Source: JANQHS01 sp965227315
GTDB taxonomy: Bacteria > Bacteroidota > Bacteroidia > Cytophagales > CCMP332
NCBI GenBank assembly: GCA_965227315.1
Contig: OZ245737.1
Location: 1,798,001-1,862,000, forward strand
Length of the DNA: 64,000 bases
Direction: 5' to 3'
In this document: positions 19,581-28,060 of the stretch, in pieces
Numbering within the stretch: the first letter of the stretch is position 1
Layout of the letters: every line of letters starts with the position of its first letter
Program-made: the position numbers and the translations under genes
The notes under the pieces: generated by a model
Database searches by the model: none
Told to the model about the DNA's origin: nothing
Seen by the model: the letters and a program-made list of their open reading frames with translations, nothing else

Positions 19581-20845
19581 GCTTGATCGCTAGGGCTCGG
19601 TAGGGGCTTTGAAGGGTTGAAAAGAGCAAAATAGGATCTTGATAGGAAGATTGCCCCCCGGGTTAAAACGGCAGCATAGGCGGCTCCCAAAACACCGAGT
19701 TTCGGGACAAGAGAATAGTTTAAACCCACACAAACCACCAGTCCCAGAAATCCCGTCCATAAAAGGGTTCTGTCATTCCTCCTGGCATAAAGGATCAGTT
19801 GCGGATAAGTCCCGAGGGAGAGGAGGGCTGAGGCGATCAGCAAGATCCACAAAGTGTCCTGGGATTCAACCAGTTCCTCCTTACCGACAAAGGACAATAA
19901 GGGTTCCAGGAACAAATAGACCCCAAAGAATACCAAGGCCAAAAGACCAAGTACAAGCCCAAGGTATTCCCTGCTTAGCCTGATCTTATTTTCACGGATG
20001 TCTTCTCGGTATGCACCCAAAAACAAGGGCATGAATTGAATGGTTACAGCACTCGCGATCAAGCTCACCGGAACATTGGCAATACCTGCAAAGAAACTGT
20101 AGATCCCCACCTCTGTCTTTCCATGAAAGAGTTCAAGAAAATATCGATCCGTGTAATCTATGAACCTCATGAAGATCACCAACAGGTAAAAAGGGGCTGC
20201 GGTTTTTAAGCCTTTTCTTATCCAGTCCCAATCGGGAGAGAACTTCCCAGGCGACCAAAGCTTCTGTTGGTATAGAACAACCAATCCGGCAAATACAGAG
20301 AAAGCAAGCCCGGCTATCCAGAATATGAACAGCTCGTTGAGTCCAAGGGGTGAAACAAAATGCGTCCAGCCAACAAAAAGATAGACCCAAAGGCCTCCCC
20401 GGAAAAAAAACAGTACGTTGAACCAAACACTGAATTTCCGTGCCGCCAGCAGGACCCCAATATGAAGCGCAAGAAGGTCGAAAAAGAGTACCAGGGCAAA
20501 GGGCACAAGATAGGTCCAGGGAAGGAAGTCAAGACTGAAGAAGCCCAGAATAAGAAGTATTCCCGGAAAATAGGCGAGAACCAGAAATAACAGCTGATTG
20601 GAAAAGAACTTCCCCACCTCTTCCTTTTCCATTTTTTCGTACTCCCTTGAGCTGAACGAGTGGAATTCAAAACCAAGTATGAACACAAATAAGGCCGCGG
20701 AAATAGCGAAGATGTGGTAGGTTCCTAAATCGCTCAACAAGAAATACTTGCCCAGATAAATGACCAAAAGCAACTTGGACAATACTGAAAGACCTCTTAA
20801 TGCCAGGTTTGAAGAGGTCCTAAGAAAGGTTTTTTGAGAGATCAT
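19577..20845 (-). CDS. Polysaccharide flippase (Wzx/MATE-like, oligosaccharide flippase family)
   Basis: This 422-residue protein has about twelve to fourteen hydrophobic segments and the layout of polysaccharide_synt/Wzx flippases: LRGLSVLSKLLLVIYLGKYF near the N-terminus and KTEVGIYSFFAGIANVPV, the family's conserved mid-protein segment. It would move undecaprenyl-linked oligosaccharide across the inner membrane. The 4-base overlap with the glycosyltransferase and 11-base gap after the DUF3299-like gene place it in a long co-directional run. No polysaccharide co-polymerase (Wzz/Wzc) or Wza export gene appears in the window, so those functions must be encoded elsewhere. Confidence 0.87.
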   Translation of the reverse strand: MISQKTFLRTSSNLALRGLSVLSKLLLVIYLGKYFLLSDLGTYHIFAISAALFVFILGFEFHSFSSREYEKMEKEEVGKFFSNQLLFLVLAYFPGILLILGFFSLDFLPWTYLVPFALVLFFDLLALHIGVLLAARKFSVWFNVLFFFRGGLWVYLFVGWTHFVSPLGLNELFIFWIAGLAFSVFAGLVVLYQQKLWSPGKFSPDWDWIRKGLKTAAPFYLLVIFMRFIDYTDRYFLELFHGKTEVGIYSFFAGIANVPVSLIASAVTIQFMPLFLGAYREDIRENKIRLSREYLGLVLGLLALVFFGVYLFLEPLLSFVGKEELVESQDTLWILLIASALLSLGTYPQLILYARRNDRTLLWTGFLGLVVCVGLNYSLVPKLGVLGAAYAAVLTRGAIFLSRSYFALFNPSKPLPSPSDQA

Positions 20846-20856
20846 TTTTTCCGGGC

Positions 20857-21291
20857 CTATTCAGCCAGCCTTGCCTCATTCAAAATATACATCATGTGAT
20901 TATAATCGAATTGATTCAGCTCCAGAACTCCCTTAATGAGTATGGGTTTTTCCGTGAATTCGATCTCTTTGATGGTATTGACTTCCATAACGGTCTCGGG
21001 TCCGGCACCACCGCAGAAGAAGCACATATTATAGGGAAAGGCAGATAACACGAAAAAATTTTGCCCCATGAGTTCATCCAAAGGGACCATGTATCCTTTT
21101 ACCAGAACCTCCTTCCCTTCCAGGGCTTTGATCTTGTCCGCAAAGATCGGATACTCAACATCGTATTCCAGATCCTCATCGTATCGCATACCATATTTGA
21201 TATCTGCCAATACGTTCCAAACCGACTTCCCCTGCCCAAAGCTTTCCAGGGCAAGCAAACTGAACAGGATGAACAATATCGCCTTTTGCAT
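20857..21291 (-). CDS. Exported DUF3299-like protein next to ABC exporter
   Basis: This 144-residue protein has a signal peptide (MQKAILFILFSLLALESFGQ). The mature part contains KALEGKEVLVKGYMVPL, then FVLSAFPYNMCFFCGGAGPE with a Cys-Phe-Phe-Cys pair, and a C-terminal LIKGVLELN strand. That order (small OB-like domain, GYMVPL, central C-x-x-C) resembles DUF3299 proteins, which in other phyla sit beside FtsX-type ABC permeases thought to act in zinc-related processes. Here it follows such a permease by 5 bases. The CxxC could bind metal or form a disulfide. The family match is from memory of motifs and the function is inferred from neighbours only. Confidence 0.6.
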   Translation of the reverse strand: MQKAILFILFSLLALESFGQGKSVWNVLADIKYGMRYDEDLEYDVEYPIFADKIKALEGKEVLVKGYMVPLDELMGQNFFVLSAFPYNMCFFCGGAGPETVMEVNTIKEIEFTEKPILIKGVLELNQFDYNHMMYILNEARLAE

Positions 21292-21296
21292 TTGAA

Positions 21297-22469
21297 TTAT
21301 TCTGAAAACAATACCCTCGAGATATCCTTTCTTGCACCGATCACCGCCGGGACAACCGATGCCAGGATGCCCATGAGTATAACGAAAACAAATAAAGACA
21401 TTTCAAACGTAGTGAATGAAAATATATTTCCTTGGCTTGAAAAGCCCGGCAGAAGCCAGGAAACAAGACCCCGGGTCAAGACTCTGGAAAAAATATCCCC
21501 CATGATAAACCCGGCCAGAGAAAGGTATACCCCCTCCAGACAAAGGGAAACGAAAACCCTGACCCTTGAAGCTCCCATGACCCTCATCAGGGAGATCTCA
21601 TAGATCCTGTCAGATAAAGTGTTAAACAGCGCAAACATGATGCTCAGCCCCGAGATCAGCATGATCACCCAGGCAAGGATCTTTAGAAAGGATATCAAAG
21701 GCTCGAAGACCAGAAACAAACGATTCAGCTCAAAAGCCGGTGAGGCAACCGCATACCTGGGATTGTTTCTGATCTTTCTCGGAAAGGCAATGAGGCCACC
21801 CGGGTTTCTGAATCTGATCAAACATGAGGTAATTTCAGGATTGGTCGGGTTTTCATCGCCATGAACCTCCCAAATGGTTCCGGTGGAACAAAATACCAGT
21901 CTGTCCTCCGTACCTCCGCTTTTTTCCAATATCCCAACAATCTCAAAATGGCTATGATCATGGGCCATGCCTTCCTCGGAAAACCCATGGCTACTGTGGA
22001 TCTCGTCGCCGATACTGAGGTTCTCCAGCTCGGCGATCTCAGCGCCAATTACGACTTCAAGATCGTCTTCCCATATCCTCCCCTGAATCGAACCGCAGTC
22101 AAACCAGTCGCAAAAAGATCTTTCGGTCCCGATGATCCTATACCCCTTGAAATTATCTCCTATGGAGAGGGTGAGGTATTCCTTTACAAGCGGGTCCCTG
22201 AGAACCTTTTTTGTCTCTTCTAATGGGATATTTCCCGTAGGGAAATCGATGTGAAACAAAGAAGACAAAACCAATTGAAGGGGGCTTCCATTTGCGCCCA
22301 GAACCATATCCACTCCATGTACACTCTCCTTTACCTTGTTCCTTAAGGACTCCTGTGCGTTTGAGATAGACAGAATGATCGTTGTGCCCAAGGCAAAAAG
22401 AAGTACAGTCAAAAAGCTGGAAAGGGGTTTTTTCCAGAGGTTTCTCCATACCAACAGGAACAGGTTCAT
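21297..22469 (-). CDS. FtsX-like ABC transporter permease (MacB/LolCE superfamily) with His-rich periplasmic loop
   Basis: This 390-residue permease has one N-terminal TM helix (residues ~15-35), a long periplasmic domain and three C-terminal TM helices with the FtsX core (ALFNTLSDRIYEISLMRVMGAS). In the periplasmic domain a histidine-containing stretch, SSHGFSEEGMAHDHSHFEIV, precedes VGILEKSGGTEDR. Permeases located beside DUF3299/DUF2796 proteins have a comparable His-rich loop in the same place, which hints at metal sensing or binding. It overlaps the ATPase gene by 4 bases and is followed by the DUF3299-like gene. The transported substrate is unknown. Confidence 0.85.
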   Translation of the reverse strand: MNLFLLVWRNLWKKPLSSFLTVLLFALGTTIILSISNAQESLRNKVKESVHGVDMVLGANGSPLQLVLSSLFHIDFPTGNIPLEETKKVLRDPLVKEYLTLSIGDNFKGYRIIGTERSFCDWFDCGSIQGRIWEDDLEVVIGAEIAELENLSIGDEIHSSHGFSEEGMAHDHSHFEIVGILEKSGGTEDRLVFCSTGTIWEVHGDENPTNPEITSCLIRFRNPGGLIAFPRKIRNNPRYAVASPAFELNRLFLVFEPLISFLKILAWVIMLISGLSIMFALFNTLSDRIYEISLMRVMGASRVRVFVSLCLEGVYLSLAGFIMGDIFSRVLTRGLVSWLLPGFSSQGNIFSFTTFEMSLFVFVILMGILASVVPAVIGARKDISRVLFSE

Positions 22470-23113
22470 GACAATGCCAATTGGTTCGAGAATTTTGATT
22501 TCAATCTGGCATCATGAGAGACCACGAGCAGGGTACTTCCAAATTCCTTTGCTTCCTTCTCAATTAGAGCAATAAGCTCGTCACAATGCCGATCATCCAG
22601 GCTGGCGCTTGGTTCATCGGCGATCAGGATCTCAGGGCTGTTCATAAGTGCCCTGGCCAGGGAAAGTCTTTGTTTTTCTCCAATGCTAAAGGAGGTGATC
22701 TTTTTATTCTGAGCCCCGGATAGTCCGAGGCTATCCAAAAGGTATTTCACCCGGTCTTTCTCCTGTGCTTTTCCTGCAAGATAATTGGCCATGAGCAGGT
22801 TTTCTTCTACGGAAAGAGCAGAAAAAAACCTTGGGACCTGAAAAACCATTCCTACATGCTTACCCCGGAATCCATCAATTTTGTTTGGAGGCATAGCATA
22901 CAGGTCTTCACCCCTGATCATTACCTTCCCCTGGTCTGGCTTCAACAATCCGGAAACAATGTTGAGAAGGGTTGTTTTGCCACTGCCGCTGGGGCCGATG
23001 ATCAGCCAATGACTCCCTTTTTCAATCTTCAGGTCAGGATAATCGATAGTTCTTTCTCTTCCGTAGCTGAAAGAAAGTCCCTGCCATAACAGATCAAATC
23101 GGGGATCATTCAT
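22466..23113 (-). CDS. ABC transporter ATP-binding protein (LolD/MacB-like)
   Basis: This 215-residue ATPase has Walker A GPSGSGKTTLL (residues ~38-48), a Q-loop (MVFQVPRFF), a slightly unusual signature SFSIGEKQRLSLARAL in place of LSGGQ, Walker B ILIADEPSASLD and the switch His (VVSHD). It pairs by a 4-base overlap with the FtsX-type permease. Half-transporters of this kind work as mechanotransmission machines or lipoprotein/metal-linked exporters rather than classic importers. The gene begins 8 bases after gcvP on the same strand, so it may be expressed from the gcvP promoter. Confidence 0.9.
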   Translation of the reverse strand: MNDPRFDLLWQGLSFSYGRERTIDYPDLKIEKGSHWLIIGPSGSGKTTLLNIVSGLLKPDQGKVMIRGEDLYAMPPNKIDGFRGKHVGMVFQVPRFFSALSVEENLLMANYLAGKAQEKDRVKYLLDSLGLSGAQNKKITSFSIGEKQRLSLARALMNSPEILIADEPSASLDDRHCDELIALIEKEAKEFGSTLLVVSHDARLKSKFSNQLALS

Positions 23114-23121
23114 GAATAATC

Positions 23122-25974
23122 TTAGGATTCGTAATCCTCAAGAGGAGCACATGTGCAGATCAGGTTGCGATCACCATAAGCATTGTCGATCCTTCCCACC
23201 GAAGGCCATACTTTATGAACCTTTAAGAATTCCAGGGGCAGCCCCGCCTTTTGACGGTCATAGGAATGGTTCCAATCGCCGCTTACAAAATGATCGAGCG
23301 GATGAGGAGCATTGACAAGCACGTTGTCATCTTTTGAGACCTTGCCATCAATGACTTCCTGGATCTCCGCACGAATGCTCAGCATGGAATCACAAAACCG
23401 ATCCAGTTCTTCCTTGGTTTCACTCTCCGTAGGTTCGACCATCAGGGTTCCTGCTACAGGGAATGACATGGTAGGGGCATGATAACCATAATCCATCAAT
23501 CTTTTCGCCACATCTTCTGCATCGACTCCATGCTGCTTAAATGAACGCAGATCAACGATCATTTCATGAGCTGACATTCCCATGTCACCTACATAAAGTA
23601 CATCAAAATCCTTTTCCAGTCTCGCACGAAGATAGTTCGCGTTCAAAATGGCAATTGCAGTAGCGTTTTTCAATCCATCGGGTCCCATCATGCGGATATA
23701 GGCATAAGAAATAGGAAGTATGCTTGAAGATCCGAAGGGGGCAGCAGAAATTGCATTAATGCCCTTTTCCCCTCCCGTTTGCACAAGAACATGTTTTGGA
23801 AGATAGGGTGCAAGGTGCTCTGCAACCCCGATTGGTCCCATACCCGGGCCCCCACCTCCATGTGGGATACAGAATGTTTTATGAAGGTTCAGATGACAAA
23901 CATCAGCGCCGATATTCGCAGGACTGGTGTATCCCACCTGGGCGTTCATATTAGCACCGTCCATATAAACCTGTCCGCCATTTTCATGAATGATATCACA
24001 AACCCTGATGATATCCTTTTCAAATACCCCATGCGTTGACGGATAGGTGACCATAAGTCCGGCTAGATCCTTGCCGGCTGCAGAAGCCTTTTCCTGCAGG
24101 TCACCAACATCAATATTTCCCTTGTCATCACATTGAACGATCTTCACTTCCATGCCAGCCATTACCGCGCTCGCAGGATTTGTGCCATGCGCAGAACTGG
24201 GGATCAATACGATCTTCCTGTTTGCCTCTCCACGATCCTGGTGGTAGGCCGCGATAACTGCCAAACCGGCGAATTCACCCTGTGCTCCGGAGTTTGGTTG
24301 CAGCGAAACAGCATGAAATCCTGTGATCTCGGATAGCCAGTTTTCAAGATCCTCCATCATTTGCCGGTAGCCTTGACATTGGTCTTCCGGAATGAATGGG
24401 TGCAGTTGACCAACTTCCGGCCATGATACAGGGATCATTTCAGTGGTAGCATTCAGTTTCATGGTACAGGACCCCAATGAGATCATAGAATGTGTCAAGC
24501 TGATATCCTTGTTTTCCAGTCTTTTCAGATAACGCAACATCTCATGTTCCGAAAAGTGCTTATGAAAAACATCTTCGTCCATATATGATGAGGTCCTTTC
24601 AAGCTGAGCGGGAATGCCGATCTCCTTGTTGTCAGTTCCGGAACCCTGACCGGAAAAAACATCCTTAAGCTCGGCTATATCCTTAGCAGTGGTCGTTTCG
24701 TCAATAGAGATCCCGATGAGGCCGTCATAGAAGTAGTTCAGATTGGCCCTGGCAGCTTCGGCTCTCGATCTGATGTCGTTCCTAGCGGTTTCATCAGCTG
24801 CCACAAAAATGGTATCGAAGAAATTCCCATGAGCAAGTTGGAAACCTTTGTTCTGAAGGTCGCTTGCCAGGTCTTTGGCCTTCTCATGAACGGCTTCTGC
24901 AATAGAGCGAATTCCATCCGGACCATGATAAACGGAATATGCTCCTGCCATAACTGCAAGAAGCACCTGAGCAGTGCAAATATTTGAAGTGGCCTTTTCC
25001 CGGCGTATATGCTGTTCCCTCGTTTGTAAGGCCATGCGGAATGCAGGATTTCCAAAACGATCCTGTGATATACCGATGATCCGGCCGGGAATCATCCTCT
25101 TGAAGTCTTCCTTGGTTGCAAAAAAAGCAGCATGTGGTCCGCCATATCCCATGGGCACACCAAATCGTTGTGCAGAACCCAACGCGACGTCCGCTCCCAT
25201 TTCTCCTGGCGATTTCAGCATGGTCAAGGCCAAGAGATCCGTAGCCATGGCCACAAAAACGCCCTGTTCCTTTGCCGATGTGATCAAGGCCGAGCGGTCT
25301 GTGATGGCTCCTTCACAATCCGGATATTGGATCAAAATGCCAAACAGATCTTCCCTGGTCACATCCAGTTTTTCGATATCACCGATCTCAAGGTCTACGC
25401 CTGCAAAGCCCGCCCTGGTTTTTAAAACATCAAGGGTTTGAGGAAAACATTTATCTGAGGCAAAGAAGACATTGGAATTCTTCTTTGCACCTCTTTTGGC
25501 ATGATAAAATAAGCTCATGGCCTCCGCGGCTGCGGTTCCCTCATCCAGCAATGAAGCATTGGCAATCTCTAAACCACAGAGTTCGGCAACAACGGTCTGA
25601 AAATTCAGGAGCATTTCAAGTCTACCTTGCGAGATCTCAGCCTGATAGGGGGTATAGGCAGTATACCAGCCCGGATTTTCCAGAATATTTCTTTGGATCA
25701 CGGTCGGAACATGTGTTCCATAATATCCCATGCCGATGTAGGATTTGTACACCTGATTTTGGGACATGGTCTTTTTGAACTCTTCAAGGAACTCCGCCTC
25801 TCCGAGAGCGGCGGGAAGGTTCAATTCCCTTTTTAATCGAATATTGTCAGGGATGGTCTTAAAGATCAGTTCCTCTTTGTCTTTTACACCGATAAGGTCC
25901 AGCATCTCCTTTTCCTCCTTGGCAGAGGGGCCTATATGCCTTGGTTCAAAAGCCTGTGTATCTATTCTTTTCAT
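23122..25974 (-). CDS. gcvP: Glycine dehydrogenase (aminomethyl-transferring), P-protein of the glycine cleavage system
   Basis: This 950-residue fused P-protein has the expected length and both halves of the family. It decarboxylates glycine and loads the aminomethyl group on the H-protein lipoyl arm, using pyridoxal phosphate. The PLP lysine is Lys699 in NLHKTFCIPHGGGGPG. Other hallmarks are RHIGPSAKEEKEMLDLIG near the N-terminus and SLGSCTMKLNA, opening the second half. H- and T-protein genes are not in the window, but glyA, which exchanges the same one-carbon units, lies at 60802-62076. An exact -7 promoter box lies about 26 bases upstream. There is no room for a glycine riboswitch in the ~83-base gap to the divergent GNAT gene. 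Confidence 0.97.
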   Translation of the reverse strand: MKRIDTQAFEPRHIGPSAKEEKEMLDLIGVKDKEELIFKTIPDNIRLKRELNLPAALGEAEFLEEFKKTMSQNQVYKSYIGMGYYGTHVPTVIQRNILENPGWYTAYTPYQAEISQGRLEMLLNFQTVVAELCGLEIANASLLDEGTAAAEAMSLFYHAKRGAKKNSNVFFASDKCFPQTLDVLKTRAGFAGVDLEIGDIEKLDVTREDLFGILIQYPDCEGAITDRSALITSAKEQGVFVAMATDLLALTMLKSPGEMGADVALGSAQRFGVPMGYGGPHAAFFATKEDFKRMIPGRIIGISQDRFGNPAFRMALQTREQHIRREKATSNICTAQVLLAVMAGAYSVYHGPDGIRSIAEAVHEKAKDLASDLQNKGFQLAHGNFFDTIFVAADETARNDIRSRAEAARANLNYFYDGLIGISIDETTTAKDIAELKDVFSGQGSGTDNKEIGIPAQLERTSSYMDEDVFHKHFSEHEMLRYLKRLENKDISLTHSMISLGSCTMKLNATTEMIPVSWPEVGQLHPFIPEDQCQGYRQMMEDLENWLSEITGFHAVSLQPNSGAQGEFAGLAVIAAYHQDRGEANRKIVLIPSSAHGTNPASAVMAGMEVKIVQCDDKGNIDVGDLQEKASAAGKDLAGLMVTYPSTHGVFEKDIIRVCDIIHENGGQVYMDGANMNAQVGYTSPANIGADVCHLNLHKTFCIPHGGGGPGMGPIGVAEHLAPYLPKHVLVQTGGEKGINAISAAPFGSSSILPISYAYIRMMGPDGLKNATAIAILNANYLRARLEKDFDVLYVGDMGMSAHEMIVDLRSFKQHGVDAEDVAKRLMDYGYHAPTMSFPVAGTLMVEPTESETKEELDRFCDSMLSIRAEIQEVIDGKVSKDDNVLVNAPHPLDHFVSGDWNHSYDRQKAGLPLEFLKVHKVWPSVGRIDNAYGDRNLICTCAPLEDYES

Positions 25975-25999
25975 ACTCGTTAATGCAATTCAGGGGCCG

Positions 26000-26007
26000 C
26001 AAAATTA
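26000..26007 (-). promoter_or_regulatory. Promoter -7 box for gcvP
   Basis: TAATTTTG on the minus strand matches the Bacteroidota TAnnTTTG box exactly and lies 25 bases before the gcvP ATG, which predicts a leader of roughly 20 bases. No TTTG is visible at the -33 spacing. The box sits in the divergent gap between gcvP and the GNAT gene. Confidence 0.5.
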
Positions 26008-26057
26008 ACCTAAATGTGACTACGATAGTTTAATTTAATGACCTTAAAACCTAGAAA

Positions 26058-26516
26058 ATGAACTTGAATATCAGACCGGCCCATACCGGTGATCTAATCT
26101 TTCTTGTAAACGCTCAAATGGCAATGGCCAAGGAGACCGAAGATAAGTCTCTCAACCAGCAAACCCTGATCAAGGGAATCAAGCATCTGATGAACAATCC
26201 TGAACTCGGGGAGTATATCGTCGCCGAGCTCGGCTCCAAGAGTATTGCCTGTCTTTTAAACCTGAATGAGTGGAGCGATTGGCGAAATGGCAATGTGATT
26301 TGGATCCATTCGCTGTACGTCGCACCTGAATTCAGGAAAAAGGGGGTATTCAACAGGCTCTATGAGTATGTCAAAAACAAGGTTGACCAGGATCCATCAT
26401 TCATGGGGATCAGGCTATACGTGGATCAAACCAATGCGGCCGCACAGGAAGCCTATAAGAAAATGGGGATGGACGGTGAGCATTACAAGGTTTATGAATG
26501 GATGCCCGGTGACTGA
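26058..26516 (+). CDS. GNAT family N-acetyltransferase
   Basis: This 152-residue protein has the GNAT fold. Beta-strand 4 (NVIWIHSLYVAPEFR) is followed by the acetyl-CoA pyrophosphate loop (FRKKGVFNRLYEYV, a variant of Q/RxxGxG/A). The conserved C-terminal segment is YVDQTNAAAQEAYKKMGM. The N-terminal region starts IRPAHTGDL, as in many Rim-like acetyltransferases. The acceptor substrate is unknown. The gene is divergent from gcvP and its last 25 bases overlap the convergent cutA gene. Confidence 0.88.
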   Translation: MNLNIRPAHTGDLIFLVNAQMAMAKETEDKSLNQQTLIKGIKHLMNNPELGEYIVAELGSKSIACLLNLNEWSDWRNGNVIWIHSLYVAPEFRKKGVFNRLYEYVKNKVDQDPSFMGIRLYVDQTNAAAQEAYKKMGMDGEHYKVYEWMPGD

Positions 26517-26812
26517 GTTTCCCGGATAACCCACTCTTCATATTCCTCATTAGAGCTAATCTGCCTTGAAACAATGCAAGGAACCTCATAAGGATGCTCT
26601 TCTGTAACGACCTCCTTTATTTCCTGCCAATTCTGCTCTATGCTTTTCGCAAAGGCGAAAACCTCAGGTTCGTTTTGGATCTTTCCACCCCATTTGTAGA
26701 GGCTCTTTCCCTCAAAGATGTTGGAACATGCGATGAGGTTTTTATTCAACAGGATCTCTGATATTCTTTCGGCTTCCCTGAGGTTGGGAAAGGTCATGTA
26801 GACAGATATCAT
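26492..26812 (-). CDS. cutA: CutA family divalent-cation tolerance protein
   Basis: This 106-residue protein matches CutA over its full length: ISVYMTFPNLREAERISEIL at the N-terminus, LIACSNIFEGKSLYKWGGKI (conserved Cys and Trp), and EEHPYEVPCIVS. CutA forms stable trimers resembling PII proteins; it was linked to copper tolerance in E. coli, but its real function is unsettled. The start overlaps the ribH stop by 4 bases, so the two are co-transcribed; its 3' end overlaps the GNAT gene. Confidence 0.93.
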   Translation of the reverse strand: MISVYMTFPNLREAERISEILLNKNLIACSNIFEGKSLYKWGGKIQNEPEVFAFAKSIEQNWQEIKEVVTEEHPYEVPCIVSRQISSNEEYEEWVIRETQSPGIHS

Positions 26813-27300
26813 TTGCCCGACTCTCTAAGGCCTAACATTTTCAAAGCCGTGATCCCGGCTTCATAGCCCTTATTGCCATGCTTGCCTCCAGCCCTTTCTT
26901 TGGCTTGCTCGAGGTTGTCGGTCGTTAATACTCCGAAGATGACGGGTTTGTTGAATTCCAATGCGACATCCTTGATCCCATTGGCGACGGCATTGCAGAT
27001 GAAATCGAAGTGTCGTGTTTCACCCTGGATAACGCATCCAAGGGAAATTACAGCGTCGATGAACTCGTTTTCAGCTTGCCATTGGCTTCCAAGGATCAAT
27101 TCATAACTCCCCGGTACATAATGAACTGTAATATTCTCCTCGGAGACCTGATATTCGGTTAAGGCACGGATAGCTCCTTCCTTTAGGGCTTCGGTAACCT
27201 CCTCATTCCATTCCGAAACCACCAGCGCAATTTTAAATTCTTCAGAGTTACCCAGGTAGCGGGTATTGTGTTGGTTCAGGTTTTTATCTGCCGAAGACAT
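26809..27300 (-). CDS. ribH: 6,7-dimethyl-8-ribityllumazine synthase
   Basis: This 163-residue lumazine synthase condenses 5-amino-6-ribitylaminouracil with dihydroxybutanone phosphate in riboflavin synthesis. Family landmarks are VVSEWNEEVTEALKEGA, HYVPGSYELI, and GCVIQGETRHFDFICN with the catalytic His. Length is normal for the icosahedral or pentameric enzyme. The arrangement TPR protein then ribH, with recF close by, is a common Bacteroidota order. No FMN riboswitch space exists in the 26-base gap upstream. Confidence 0.95.
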   Translation of the reverse strand: MSSADKNLNQHNTRYLGNSEEFKIALVVSEWNEEVTEALKEGAIRALTEYQVSEENITVHYVPGSYELILGSQWQAENEFIDAVISLGCVIQGETRHFDFICNAVANGIKDVALEFNKPVIFGVLTTDNLEQAKERAGGKHGNKGYEAGITALKMLGLRESGK

Positions 27301-27326
27301 AATTTCGGGCCCGGAGCCCCATAGAC

Positions 27327-28022
27327 CTAGCTATTGGTCATTTCCGTTTCTGCCCGAGCCTTGTATTTTTTGGCATCATTGATTTCGGTGGCCGTCGGAA
27401 ACTCGCTGATCACCCTTCCATAGGCTTCTGCCGCATCCTCCCAACGATTCACCGTTTCCAAAGCAAGTCCCAGCTTTAGCAGATACATAGGTGTGAAATC
27501 CTTATTTGGTTTGTAATCACTGGCTTTTTCAAAATAGCCGATAGCCTCCTCAATGTCATCAAGCTCCATGTAGGCATCACCGATCAGGCAATAAGCCCTG
27601 GCCTGAACAAAAAGGTCATTGCCACTGAACCCCTTCAAATATTCAATGGCTGATTCATAGTTTCCAAGCTTCAGCTCACAGGCGCCGGCATAAAACTTAG
27701 CCAGATTTCCCGCCTTGGTATAACCGTAATCGTCGATGATATCAACAAAGCCCAGATTTCCCCTGCTATCACCGTTTAGTGCAGAATAGACAGAATCCTT
27801 CTCAAAATTGAAAACGGCCTGGATCATTTCGACCTGGGCTTCTTCATTCTGTCCTGTATAATAGTTGTAACCAAAATATCCCGCCAGAATAAGTGCCAGT
27901 ATGCCTCCGCCGATGTATTGGACGAGCTGCTTATTCTTTTCAATAAAATCCTGCGCTGCCGGATTTTGGCTGCTGGTTTCTTTTTGCTGTTGTTCTTGGA
28001 TTTCCCTTTCCTCTTTTGCCAT
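27327..28022 (-). CDS. Membrane-anchored tetratricopeptide repeat protein
   Basis: This 231-residue protein has a Glu/Gln-rich N-terminus, one TM helix at about residues 35-54 (QYIGGGILALILAGYFGYNY) and three or more TPR units in the periplasmic part (LAKFYAGACELKLGNYESAI, ARAYCLIGDAYMELDDIEEA, KLGLALETVNRWEDAAEAYG). The layout is like YfgM, an ancillary SecYEG-associated protein, but in Bacteroidota this gene is known mainly as the upstream neighbour of ribH. The role is unknown. An exact promoter box lies in the 38-base gap after pdhA, so it may be transcribed independently of pdhA. Confidence 0.85.
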   Translation of the reverse strand: MAKEEREIQEQQQKETSSQNPAAQDFIEKNKQLVQYIGGGILALILAGYFGYNYYTGQNEEAQVEMIQAVFNFEKDSVYSALNGDSRGNLGFVDIIDDYGYTKAGNLAKFYAGACELKLGNYESAIEYLKGFSGNDLFVQARAYCLIGDAYMELDDIEEAIGYFEKASDYKPNKDFTPMYLLKLGLALETVNRWEDAAEAYGRVISEFPTATEINDAKKYKARAETEMTNS

Positions 28023-28041
28023 CTTGAAAAAATTCGAGGCG

Positions 28042-28049
28042 CAAAATTA
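28042..28049 (-). promoter_or_regulatory. Promoter -7 box for the TPR-ribH-cutA unit
   Basis: TAATTTTG on the minus strand is an exact TAnnTTTG match between pdhA and the TPR gene. It predicts a short leader of about 15 bases and would make the TPR gene, ribH and cutA one transcription unit separate from pdhA. Confidence 0.48.
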
Positions 28050-28060
28050 GAAATTCTAAC

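Noticed and set aside
21061..21603. A 180-codon plus-strand open frame opposite the DUF3299-like and permease genes
   Set aside because: It crosses two real minus-strand genes and has no recognisable domain.
25975..26057. Glycine riboswitch before gcvP
   Set aside because: The gap is about 83 bases and holds a promoter box; there is no room for the aptamer.
26492..26812. CutA as part of the metal-linked ABC module
   Set aside because: It is tied to ribH by overlap and is separated from the ABC genes by gcvP and a divergent promoter region.
27301..27326. FMN riboswitch before ribH
   Set aside because: Only 26 bases separate it from the TPR gene.
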